This document shows, piece by piece, positions 49,176-57,173 of a stretch of 64,000 nucleotides of DNA; the stretch's first letter is position 1; each line of letters opens with the position of its first letter. The stretch lies in the NCBI GenBank assembly GCA_934597345.1, contig CAKTRJ010000003.1:1-64000 (forward strand), read 5' to 3'. The position numbers were made by a program, and so were the translations under genes. The notes beneath the pieces were generated by a model. It was not told where the DNA came from. It made no database searches and saw only the letters and a list, made by a program, of their open reading frames with translations. This DNA comes from an uncultured Oscillospiraceae bacterium (GTDB lineage: Bacteria; Bacillota; Clostridia; Oscillospirales; Oscillospiraceae).

Positions 49176-49859
49176 TCAGTCCAGCTTGGGCCGCAGCCAG
49201 TCGGCCAGCGTGTCGAACAGCTTGCCGTAGCCGTCCATGGTGAGATGGATGCCGTCGGCGGACAGCAGGTCGTTCATGTGGTGATCTGCCAGAAACGCCT
49301 GCCGCACATGGATCAGGGGTACATTGTTGGCGTAGGCCAGCTCCGTCACCGTGTCGCTGTACAGCTCCTGATGGCGGTAGATCATATCCTCGTCCCCCAG
49401 CCAGTGCATGATGGCGTTCCTGTCCAGTCCGTTGCGGCAGATAAAGCGCAGATACCGCCGGGGGTCGATGGGCGGCAGGCTCATCAGCACCGGCTGCACG
49501 CCCTGCTGATACAGCACCTTCAGCATATCGCCCAGCGTCTGGCGGAAGGTCTCCTGCTTGGTGTGGGGCTGATGGTCGCCCTCGGGATCGGCGGCGATGG
49601 CGGCCCAGTCATAGTCGCTGTCGTTGCCGCCGTAGCAGATCAGGGCGTAGTCGGCATCCAGGCCCCGCTGGGCGTCATGCTCCACCAGCGACAGACCCTT
49701 GGACACCGTGGCCCCCATCTTAGCCCGATTGGTCACCCGCACCCGGTCGGAGGGGTAGCGGGCCATGATCTCCGGCAGGTGAAAATGGTATTTCAGCTCC
49801 TCGTCCGGCACGGTGGCCTTCAGCAGCGAATCCCCGTAAATATACACATTGCGCATCAC
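49176..49859 (-). CDS. SGNH/GDSL-family hydrolase
   Basis: A 227-residue esterase/lipase-fold protein without a signal peptide. Block I is YIYGDSLLKA (nucleophile Ser near 11), block III is CYGGNDSDYDW, and block V is SADGIHLTMDGY with the catalytic Asp and His near the C-terminus. The start may be the second Met (MRNVYIYGDS). It is monocistronic. Substrate unknown; an intracellular acyl or acetyl esterase is likely. Confidence 0.87.
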   Translation of the reverse strand: MMRNVYIYGDSLLKATVPDEELKYHFHLPEIMARYPSDRVRVTNRAKMGATVSKGLSLVEHDAQRGLDADYALICYGGNDSDYDWAAIAADPEGDHQPHTKQETFRQTLGDMLKVLYQQGVQPVLMSLPPIDPRRYLRFICRNGLDRNAIMHWLGDEDMIYRHQELYSDTVTELAYANNVPLIHVRQAFLADHHMNDLLSADGIHLTMDGYGKLFDTLADWLRPKLD

Positions 49860-49979
49860 ACGGCACCTCCCAAATCTTTGTATCTAATATAGCACACAAG
49901 ATGATGTACGTCAATATACAATTTGCAGCCTGCCCGTTGAAAATCGGAGATTTTTTCGTGAAAAGGGTACAATTAGGAC

Positions 49980-50008
49980 TTGCATCCGGCGGCTGTTTCG
50001 GGTAAAAT
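49980..50008 (+). promoter_or_regulatory. Sigma-A promoter of the ssnA operon
   Basis: TTGCAT, 17 bases, TAAAAT, giving a leader of about 165 bases before ssnA. Confidence 0.7.
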
Positions 50009-50014
50009 AGAAGT

Positions 50015-50140
50015 AACAATCCAAGATTGGTAGCTGTAAGGAAGTGCTTCGCGCACGGGCTGCAACTATCACTCGGCGCAGCGGCTTGAGTGTTTCGGAC
50101 TTCTTTGAGGTCTGGAACATTTTTTGCTTTTTACGACGGC
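50015..50140 (+). ncRNA. Structured leader RNA of ssnA with possible attenuator
   Basis: Four hairpins follow one another: CAATCcaaGATTG (50018); a GTAGC...GCTGC stem holding GTGCttcgCGCAC (50029-50064); CACTC...GAGTG (50070-50092); and GGACTTCtttGAGGTCT (50098-50114). The last is followed within a few bases by TTTTTT and CTTTTTAC, so it may be a terminator. A candidate RNA class associated with ssnA genes in Clostridia has, as far as I recall, been proposed from comparative genomics; I cannot confirm that this leader belongs to it. A purine-type or molybdenum-cofactor riboswitch is not recognisable here. Confidence 0.55.
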
Positions 50141-50178
50141 GGTAGTGTATTGGAACTTTTTTACAGGAGGATACGACC

Positions 50179-51522
50179 ATGACTTTAGTGACCAACGGCA
50201 GACTTATTACCCGCGACAGCGAGGGTAAGGGCTATTACGAGCACGGTGCGGTGGCCTACGAGGGCGCCAACATCGTGGAGGTAGGCGAGGAGGCCGCCCT
50301 GCGGGCCAAGTACCCTGCGGCGGAGATCATCGATGCCAAGGGCGGCGTGATCATGCCGGCCCTCATCAACGCCCATACCCATATCTATTCCGCGCTGGCC
50401 CGCGGCCTGAGCATCGTGGGCAACAACCCCACAAACTTCTATGAGGTGCTGGACGGCACATGGTGGGCCATCGACCGCCACCTGATGATGGACGGCACCC
50501 GCGCATCCGCCACCGCGCTGTACATCGACTCCATCAAGCAGGGTGTCACCACCGTGTTCGACCATCACGCCAGCTATGGCGAGATCCCCGGCACACTGCA
50601 CACCATCGCTGAGGAGAGCAAGCGCCTGGGCCTGCGCTCCTGCCTGTGCTATGAGGTGTCCGACCGCGACGGCGAGGAGAAGTGCCTGCAGGCCATCAAG
50701 GAGAACGCCGACTTCATTACCGAGTGTGAGCAGCGCAAGGATCCCATGCTGGCGGCCATGTTCGGCGGCCACGCCCTGTTCACCATCTCCGACAAGACCT
50801 TTGACCGGATGGTGGAGGCCAACAACGGCCGCACCGGCTATCACATCCATGTGTCCGAGGGCATGAACGATGTGTACGATTCCCTCCAGAATTACGGCCG
50901 CCGTCCCGTGCAGCGCCTGCAGGATCACGGCATCCTGGGCGAAAAGACCATTCTGGGCCACTGCATCCATGTGAACACCGCCGAGATGGAGATCATCAAG
51001 GAGACCGGCACCATGGTGGTCAATAACCCCGAGTCCAACATGGGCAACGCCATCGGCATCTGCCCGGTGATCCAGCTCTATAAGCGGGGCATCCTGCTGG
51101 GCATGGGCACCGACGCCTATACCAACGACATGCTGGAGTCCATCAAGGTGGCCCTGTGCTCCCAGCGCAGCCAGAACTGCCTGCCCAACGTGGGCTGGTG
51201 CGAGGTCACGGACATGCTGTTCAAGAACAACGCCAAGATCGGCGAGAAGTACTTCCCCCAGCAGCTGGGCGTGCTGAAGGCCGGCGCGGCGGCGGACATC
51301 ATCGTCATGGACTACAAGCCCTTCACCCCCTTCTCCGACGAGAATATTGACGGCCACATGCTCTTCGGCATGACCGGCCGCCAGTGCCAGACCACCATCG
51401 CCGCCGGTAAGCTGCTGATGAAGGACCGCGTGCTGGTGGGCATCGACGAGGAGGCCGAGAACGCCCACATCCTCGAGGCCGCCAAGAAGCTCTGGGGCGA
51501 TCTGAACCACCGCACCTATTGA
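50179..51522 (+). CDS. ssnA: Putative aminohydrolase SsnA
   Basis: A 447-residue metal-dependent amidohydrolase of the guanine deaminase/chlorohydrolase-like group. Metal ligands: INAHTHIYSALARGL (His pair near 64-66), a His in GYHIHVSEG, His in ILGHCIHVN and Asp in MGTDAYTND. SsnA family enzymes are linked by gene neighbourhood to purine catabolism and selenium-dependent molybdenum hydroxylases. ygfK lies in the same operon, separated only by the inserted RAYT gene. CAGGAGG precedes the ATG. Confidence 0.9.
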   Translation: MTLVTNGRLITRDSEGKGYYEHGAVAYEGANIVEVGEEAALRAKYPAAEIIDAKGGVIMPALINAHTHIYSALARGLSIVGNNPTNFYEVLDGTWWAIDRHLMMDGTRASATALYIDSIKQGVTTVFDHHASYGEIPGTLHTIAEESKRLGLRSCLCYEVSDRDGEEKCLQAIKENADFITECEQRKDPMLAAMFGGHALFTISDKTFDRMVEANNGRTGYHIHVSEGMNDVYDSLQNYGRRPVQRLQDHGILGEKTILGHCIHVNTAEMEIIKETGTMVVNNPESNMGNAIGICPVIQLYKRGILLGMGTDAYTNDMLESIKVALCSQRSQNCLPNVGWCEVTDMLFKNNAKIGEKYFPQQLGVLKAGAAADIIVMDYKPFTPFSDENIDGHMLFGMTGRQCQTTIAAGKLLMKDRVLVGIDEEAENAHILEAAKKLWGDLNHRTY

Positions 51523-51526
51523 GAAA

Positions 51527-52021
51527 ATGCCAGGATTGCCACAGCGGAGACACCCGCGGTTAAAGGATTTTGATTACAGCCATGGTTGGTATTTTGTGAC
51601 CATATGCACCGATAAACGCAAAAGGATATTGAGCCGCATTTCCGTAGGGCGGGGTGCCCTCACCCCGCCGTGCGTGGAATTGTCCGATATCGGGCGCGTG
51701 GTTAAAAAGCACATTATTCGGACGAATGATGTATATCCAAATGTTTCGATAAACACGCTTGTGATCATGCCCAACCATGTGCATCTGATCATCGCCATTG
51801 AGCCTGCCGCAGGCGGCGGGGTGAGGGCACCCCGCCCTACGACACTTTCGGATATCGTCCGATCCATCAAGGCAATGGTTACCCGCGAACTTGGATACTC
51901 CATATGGCAAACGTCCTTTTACGACCACGTCATCCGCACTGAGGCGGACTATCTTCGTATCTGGCAATATATTGACGAGAACCCCGCCTGTTGGGCGGAG
52001 GACGAATACTATTCCGAATAA
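51527..52021 (+). CDS. REP-associated tyrosine transposase (RAYT, Y1/IS200-like)
   Basis: A 164-residue single-strand-specific HUH nuclease of the RAYT family. The N-terminus reads YSHGWYFVTICTDKRKRILS, the HUH motif is IMPNHVHLII (near 83), and the C-terminal helix region SFYDHVIRTEADYLRIWQYI with IDENPACW is typical of RAYTs. Two copies of a 26-bp REP-type module lie in frame inside the gene (51644-51669 and 51815-51840, inverted) and encode VGRGALTPP and GGGVRAPRP at loop positions. It lies 4 bp after ssnA and 18 bp before ygfK, without a clear ribosome-binding site. Confidence 0.88.
   Translation: MPGLPQRRHPRLKDFDYSHGWYFVTICTDKRKRILSRISVGRGALTPPCVELSDIGRVVKKHIIRTNDVYPNVSINTLVIMPNHVHLIIAIEPAAGGGVRAPRPTTLSDIVRSIKAMVTRELGYSIWQTSFYDHVIRTEADYLRIWQYIDENPACWAEDEYYSE
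51644..51669 (+). repeat. REP-type module inside the RAYT gene, forward copy
   Basis: A 26-bp hairpin module beginning GTAGGGCGGGGTGCCC, identical to 34818-34843 of the intergenic array. It is translated within the transposase between its first and second conserved segments. Confidence 0.9.
51815..51840 (-). repeat. REP-type module inside the RAYT gene, inverted copy
   Basis: The exact reverse complement of 51644-51669, directly after the HUH motif. The two could pair into a stem with a 145-base loop in mRNA or single-stranded DNA. Confidence 0.9.
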
Positions 52022-52039
52022 CGACAAGGAGGACATCCC

Positions 52040-54994
52040 ATGTCTGAAAAAATGTATCCCATTCCCTTTAAATCCCTGATGAACTGGGTGATCACCGAAT
52101 ACGCCAACTGCGGCGAGATCTTCGGCGTCCGCAAGGCCTATCACGCCACCGGCAAGTCCCTGCCCATCTTTGGCGAGCGGATCGAGACCCCCTTCGGCCC
52201 CGCCGCAGGCCCCAACAGCCAGCTGGCCCAGAACATCATCGCCGCCTATATGGCTGGCGCCCGCTTCTTCGAGGTCAAGACCGTCCAGAAGATGGACGGC
52301 GCTGATCTGGCCGCCTGTGTGCCCCGTCCCTGCATTCTGGCCAATGACGAGGGCTACAACCAGGAGTGGTCCACCGAGTTGACCGTTCCCCAGGCTATGG
52401 ACGAGTATATCAAGGCGTGGTGCGCCCTGAAGGTGCTCAGCAAGGTATACGGTCTGGGCGATCCCAACGGCTTCGTGTTCAATATGTCCGTGGGCTATGA
52501 TCTGGAGGGCATCAAGGGCGACAAGGTCAACACCTATATCGAGGGTATGAAGGACGCCACAAAGACCGCCATCTTCGGCGAGTGCAAGGCCGTCCTGAAG
52601 GAGCTGTTCCCGGAGGAGAGCGCCTACATCGACGCCATCGATCCCCGCGTCAGCCGCAGCGTCACCGTGTCCACCCTGCACGGCTGTCCCCCTGATGAGA
52701 TCGAGCGCATCGCCAGCTATCTGATCTCCGAGAAGCACCTGCACACCTTCGTCAAGTGCAACCCCACCATTCTGGGCTATGAGACCGCACGCCGCACGCT
52801 GGACAGCATGGGCTACGACTACATCGTGTTTGACGAGCACCACTTCAACGAGGATCTCCAGTGGGCTGACGCCGTTCCCATGTTCGAGCGGCTGCAGGCC
52901 CTGGCCGACAGCTGCGGCCTGGAGTTCGGCCTGAAGCTCTCCAACACCTTCCCGGTGGACACCACCCGCGGTGAGCTGCCCAATGACGAGATGTACATGT
53001 CCGGCCGCTCCCTGTTCCCCCTGACCATCGAGATGTGCCACCGCATTTCCCGCCAGTTCGAGGGTAAAATGCGCATCTCCTTCGCCGGCGGCGCGGAGTA
53101 CTTCAACTGCGACAAGCTGTTTGCCGCCGGTATCTGGCCCATCACTGTGGCCACCACGATCCTGAAGCCCGGCGGCTACAACCGCCTGCTCCAGATGGTG
53201 GAGAAGGTGGAGCACATGACCTACAAGCCCTTCTGCGGCACCGATACCCAGGCCATCTGCGAGATGAGCACCGCCAGCCACACCGACGTTCACCACGTCA
53301 AGCCCATCAAGCCTCTGCCCAGCCGCAAGAGCGAGAAGAGCGTGCCCTGGATCGACTGCTTCAGCGCACCCTGTAAGGGTGGCTGCCCCATCGCCCAGGA
53401 CATCCCCGAGTATCTGGAACTGGTGAACAAGGGCCTGTACGGCCCGGCCTTGAAGCTCATCACCGAGAAGAACCCCCTGCCCTTCCTGACCGGCACCATC
53501 TGTGCCCACCGCTGCCAGACCAAGTGCTCCCGCAACTTCTACGAGGAGTCCGTCCACATCCGTGACGCCAAGCTGGTGGCCGCCAGGAACGGCTACAGCG
53601 CTGTCATGGCCAACATCCGTCCCACCGAGAAGATCTCCGGCAAGAAGGCCGCCATCATCGGCGGCGGCCCCACCGGTATCGCCGCCGCCAGCTTCCTGGC
53701 CCGCGCCGGTATCGCCGTCACCATCTTCGAGCGTGAGAAGGAGCTGGGCGGCGTGCCCCGTCACGTTATCCCCAGCTTCCGTATCGCCAACGAGACCATC
53801 GCCAAGGACATCGCCATGATGGAGAAGTACGGCGTTGAGGTCAAGTGCGGCGCGCCCGCGCCCTCCGTGGCCGAGCTGAAGCAGCAGGGCTATACCCACA
53901 TCCTGTTTGCCGTGGGCGCATGGAAGCCCGGCAAGCTGGATATCGCGGGCGACGTGGCCGGCGCCATCCAGTGGATGAAGGGCGTGAAGGCCGGCAACAT
54001 CTCCGTGGCCGGCAACGTCGCCGTCATCGGCGGCGGCAACACCGCCATGGACGCGGCCCGCCTTGCCAAGCGCAGCGGTGCCAAGAACGTGACCCTGGTC
54101 TATCGCCGTACCCGCAAGTACATGCCCGCTGACGAGCATGAGCTGGCCCTGGCCCTGGCCGACGGCGTGGTGTTCGCCGAGCTGGCCGCCCCCGTACAGC
54201 AGGCCGACGGCGTGCTGAAGTGCGAGAAGATGGTGCTGGGCGAGGCAGACGCCTCCGGCCGCCGCAGCCCCGTGGGCAGCGGTGAGTTCTTCGACATCCC
54301 CTGCGATCTGGTGATCTCCGCCGTGGGCGAGCAGGTGGATGACGCCCTCATGGCCGCCAACGGCATTGAGCTGGATAAGAAGGGCCGTCCCGCCTTCAAG
54401 ACCAATATCGAGGGCGTGTATGCCGCCGGTGACGCCACCCGCGGCCCCGCCACCGTGGTGGAGGGCATTGCCGATGCCGCCGCCTTCGCCGCCGAGGTCA
54501 TCGGCGCACCCCATACCTACGAGATCCCCGCGCAGGCCTACGTCACCATCGCTGACGCCGCCGCCAAGAAGGGCGTGCTGAAGATGGCGGAGTATCCCTG
54601 CCAGGAGGGCCAGCGCTGCCTGCAGTGCAAGACGCTGTGCGAGAACTGCGTGGATTCCTGCCCCAACCGCGCCAATGTGGCCATCGCCATGGCCGACGGC
54701 AAGCACCAGATCGTCCATGTGGACAAGATGTGCAACGAGTGCGGCAACTGCACCCAGTTCTGCCCCTACGCCGCCGAGCCCTGCCACGATAAGTTCACCC
54801 TGTTCCAGACCGCTGAGGATATGGTGGATTCCCACAACGCAGGCGTCCTGTTCCTGGGCGGCGATAAGGTGCGCGTCCGCACCTTCGGCGAGCCCAAGGA
54901 CTACGATCTGGGCGACGCCAACAACGGCCTGCCTGCCGATCTGGAGACGCTGATCGTCACCCTCCGCGACAAGTACGGCTACCTGTTCGCATAA
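52040..54994 (+). CDS. ygfK: YgfK-family flavin/iron-sulfur oxidoreductase
   Basis: A 984-residue modular protein. Residues about 1-420 are a dihydroorotate/dihydropyrimidine dehydrogenase-like barrel (TPFGPAAGPNSQLAQN, VKTVQKMDG, VSTLHGCPPDEIE). A GltD-like domain follows: N-terminal Cys clusters (CKGGCP, CAHRCQTKC, near 443-495), an FAD loop AAIIGGGPTGIAAASFLARAG and an NAD(P) loop VAVIGGGNTAMDAARL. The C-terminus has a ferredoxin-type part (CLQCKTLCENCVDSCP and CNECGNCTQFCPYA). Annotated in enterobacteria as a putative selenate reductase subunit, it probably passes electrons in purine or pyrimidine-type oxidation; the true substrate is unproven. AAGGAGG precedes the ATG. Confidence 0.92.
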   Translation: MSEKMYPIPFKSLMNWVITEYANCGEIFGVRKAYHATGKSLPIFGERIETPFGPAAGPNSQLAQNIIAAYMAGARFFEVKTVQKMDGADLAACVPRPCILANDEGYNQEWSTELTVPQAMDEYIKAWCALKVLSKVYGLGDPNGFVFNMSVGYDLEGIKGDKVNTYIEGMKDATKTAIFGECKAVLKELFPEESAYIDAIDPRVSRSVTVSTLHGCPPDEIERIASYLISEKHLHTFVKCNPTILGYETARRTLDSMGYDYIVFDEHHFNEDLQWADAVPMFERLQALADSCGLEFGLKLSNTFPVDTTRGELPNDEMYMSGRSLFPLTIEMCHRISRQFEGKMRISFAGGAEYFNCDKLFAAGIWPITVATTILKPGGYNRLLQMVEKVEHMTYKPFCGTDTQAICEMSTASHTDVHHVKPIKPLPSRKSEKSVPWIDCFSAPCKGGCPIAQDIPEYLELVNKGLYGPALKLITEKNPLPFLTGTICAHRCQTKCSRNFYEESVHIRDAKLVAARNGYSAVMANIRPTEKISGKKAAIIGGGPTGIAAASFLARAGIAVTIFEREKELGGVPRHVIPSFRIANETIAKDIAMMEKYGVEVKCGAPAPSVAELKQQGYTHILFAVGAWKPGKLDIAGDVAGAIQWMKGVKAGNISVAGNVAVIGGGNTAMDAARLAKRSGAKNVTLVYRRTRKYMPADEHELALALADGVVFAELAAPVQQADGVLKCEKMVLGEADASGRRSPVGSGEFFDIPCDLVISAVGEQVDDALMAANGIELDKKGRPAFKTNIEGVYAAGDATRGPATVVEGIADAAAFAAEVIGAPHTYEIPAQAYVTIADAAAKKGVLKMAEYPCQEGQRCLQCKTLCENCVDSCPNRANVAIAMADGKHQIVHVDKMCNECGNCTQFCPYAAEPCHDKFTLFQTAEDMVDSHNAGVLFLGGDKVRVRTFGEPKDYDLGDANNGLPADLETLIVTLRDKYGYLFA

Positions 54995-55005
54995 GGCAAA
55001 AGTAT

Positions 55006-55040
55006 AAAAAATGTCCTCCCGAAAAGGGAGGACATTTTTT
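55006..55040 (+). terminator. Intrinsic terminator after ygfK
   Basis: AAAAAATGTCCTCCC gaaaa GGGAGGACATTTTTT: a 15-bp perfect stem with a T-run. Confidence 0.92.
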
Positions 55041-55050
55041 GTGCTTAAAT

Positions 55051-55210
55051 AGCCTCGCAGAGTTCGCGGCGCGCACGCCGCGAAAAAATGAAATCATTTT
55101 TCTGACGACATGCGCGTCAGAAAAATACTTCTCGGTCGCCAGTGCACCCAACGGGTGCGCGCAGCCGACCGTAATCCTATTTGGCAGCAAAATCGAAGAT
55201 TTTGCGCCAG
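55051..55210 (-). repeat. 160-bp multi-hairpin repeat, copy 2
   Basis: The second copy of the element at 6651-6810, same length and orientation. Stems differ but still pair: GTGCACCCaacGGGTGCGC where copy 1 has GTGTGTCCgaaGGACGCGC; GCAAAATCgaaGATTTTGC where copy 1 has ATGAAATCgaaGATTTCAT; outer stem CGGTCG/CGACCG. It begins 1 bp after the stop codon of the last antiporter gene on the minus strand and faces the ygfK terminator. Confidence 0.85.
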
Positions 55211-55211
55211 C

Positions 55212-57173
55212 TCAGAATACGTGACAAATTACAACAGTTAAAACCACGCACAAGCCCAGGCATGTCATCAGCAGGCCGAAGGACAGGCTGTGGGTCATGC
55301 GGTCCAGCAGATCCTGCTTGGTCTCCAGCCGGTCGGCGGCCTCCTGCGCGGCTTTGTCGCCGCTCTGGCGGGCAATGGCCTGCACCAGCGGAGAGTAGGA
55401 CTGGGTCTCCTTCTCACGGCTGGGACGCAGCAGCACCCGCTGTACCGCCAGCACCACCACGTCGAAGGCGTCGCAGGCCACGCGGCACACCACGCCCACC
55501 ACCGCGAACAGCGCGCGGAAGAAGGGTTTGTAGACGCTGTCCTCCAGACTGAGCCACTTGGGCCAGCGACTGAGGTAGAAGCCGTCCCTGTTCATCAGCA
55601 CCTTGCGGATGAACAGGAAGTACACGATCATGCCGATGGCCAGCGAGATCACCACGCCCTTGAGATTCGCCCACGCGAAGTAGTGGATGGCGTGGTCGAA
55701 GGCGTGGCCGCCGGTGAAGTCCAGCGTCGCACCGCTGATCTTCTCGGCAATGGCGTGGGGCGTCAGGCCCAGCACCGGCAGCGCCACGGCCGCCAGACAC
55801 AGGGCAATGACCGACGCCGGTTTACCCCACTGTTTACCGTATTCCTTGCCCTTCTGCCAGAAGATGGCCACATAGATCTTGGTGAGATACGCCGCCGTCA
55901 GTCCGCCGGAGAACAGGAACAGCCACTCTACTACGGTGATGAGGGTCATGCCGCTCATGTGGGCGTATTCCACCAGCGCCTCATGCACCAGCGTCTTGCT
56001 GAGATAGCCCAGGAAGCCCGGAATACCCGCCAGCGAGCAGGCGCCGCACAGGAACAGCACATGCAGCAGCGGCTTGCCCCGGCCGAAGCCCTTGATGTCG
56101 TTCAGATCCAGGGCGTGGGTGTTGTAGTACACCACACCGGCGAAGAGGAACAGCGCCAGCTTCACCAGCGAGTGGTTCATCATGTACAGCACCGTGCCGT
56201 TGGCGGCCAGCGCGTTATGCTCTCCCAGCAGGCACAGCATAGACGCACCCACGGTGATAAAGCCGATCTGGGACAGGGAGGAGCAGGCCAGAATGTACTT
56301 CAGGTTGGTGGAGAACACCGCCAGCACCGCGCCCAGCACCATGGTGATAGCGCCCAGTACAAGCAGCAGCATGCCCCAGCTGTGGTCGCCCGTCAGTACC
56401 TGACCGGTCAGCAGCAGTACGCCGAAGATACCGGCCTTGGTCAGCACGCCGCTCAGCAGGGCGGAAGCGGGAGCGGGCGCCACCGGATGTGCCTTGGGCA
56501 GCCAGATATGCACCGAGAACAGGCCAGCCTTGGCGGCAAAGCCGAACAGGATGCACAGCGCGGCGGCCCACAGGCGGCTGCGCTCCATGGAGGCCACGGC
56601 GTCGTGCAGCTCCGCGATCACCAGCGTGCCGGTGGCGTTATACAGCAGGAACAGGCCCATCAGCGTTACCAGACCGCCCAGCACCGCAATGGTCAGGTAG
56701 GTCTTACCGGCGTCCATGGCGTCGGGGGTCTCCTCCTGCACCACCCACACATAGGAGCTGAGGGACATCAGCTCGAAGAACAGGAAGGTGGTATACAGGT
56801 CGGCGGACAGGAACACGCCCGCCGTGAAGCCCAGGCAGATCAGGAAGAAGAAATAGTACCGTTTCAGGTGATGGTGTCCATGGAAATACTGAGGGCTCAG
56901 CAGGGCTGAGACGAACCACATGAAGCACACTACCAGGCCGTACAGCTTCTGGAAGCCTCCGGCCCAGAAGCTCAGGCGCATCACCGGCACGGTGACGGTA
57001 GAGCCGTCGGCGGTGGCGGCCACATACACCATGGCCAGCAGCGTCAGCAGCGTGAACACGATGGACAGCGTACCCAGCCGCTTTCCATCGTCGCGGCGAT
57101 CCGGCAGCAGAGCGATGACCAGCGCGGACAGCACCGGCAGCAGCACAACGGCCAACAGAGCGAAGGTTGTCAC
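55212..57173 (-). CDS. NuoL/MrpA-type antiporter subunit, terminal gene of the operon
   Basis: A 653-residue polytopic membrane protein of the proton-conducting antiporter family. About fourteen helices carry the conserved core DLYTTFLFFELMSLSSYVWV (ion-path Glu), YLTIAVLGGLVTLMG, KAGLFSVHIWLPKAHP and VLTKAGIFG (Lys and His residues of the channel). A C-terminal extension of about 130 residues ends in a charged stretch and one more helix, reminiscent of the lateral arm of NuoL-like proteins. The start is GTG overlapping the previous stop (GTGA). Confidence 0.87.
   Translation of the reverse strand: MTTFALLAVVLLPVLSALVIALLPDRRDDGKRLGTLSIVFTLLTLLAMVYVAATADGSTVTVPVMRLSFWAGGFQKLYGLVVCFMWFVSALLSPQYFHGHHHLKRYYFFFLICLGFTAGVFLSADLYTTFLFFELMSLSSYVWVVQEETPDAMDAGKTYLTIAVLGGLVTLMGLFLLYNATGTLVIAELHDAVASMERSRLWAAALCILFGFAAKAGLFSVHIWLPKAHPVAPAPASALLSGVLTKAGIFGVLLLTGQVLTGDHSWGMLLLVLGAITMVLGAVLAVFSTNLKYILACSSLSQIGFITVGASMLCLLGEHNALAANGTVLYMMNHSLVKLALFLFAGVVYYNTHALDLNDIKGFGRGKPLLHVLFLCGACSLAGIPGFLGYLSKTLVHEALVEYAHMSGMTLITVVEWLFLFSGGLTAAYLTKIYVAIFWQKGKEYGKQWGKPASVIALCLAAVALPVLGLTPHAIAEKISGATLDFTGGHAFDHAIHYFAWANLKGVVISLAIGMIVYFLFIRKVLMNRDGFYLSRWPKWLSLEDSVYKPFFRALFAVVGVVCRVACDAFDVVVLAVQRVLLRPSREKETQSYSPLVQAIARQSGDKAAQEAADRLETKQDLLDRMTHSLSFGLLMTCLGLCVVLTVVICHVF

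Noticed and set aside
51560-54835. A very long open frame of about 1091 codons on the minus strand opposite ygfK.
   Set aside because: It mirrors ygfK and the RAYT gene, is composed of low-complexity Gly/Ala/His/Leu/Asp residues, lacks domains and a ribosome-binding site, and is expected from GC-rich third codon positions of the real genes.
55041-55211. Small minus-strand peptide with EKYFSDAHVVRKMI encoded across the structured repeat, echoed as EKNFSDAHVVRKMI in copy 1.
   Set aside because: The similarity comes from the repeat itself; the frames start in different contexts, lack ribosome-binding sites, and the substitutions follow base pairing rather than codon logic.
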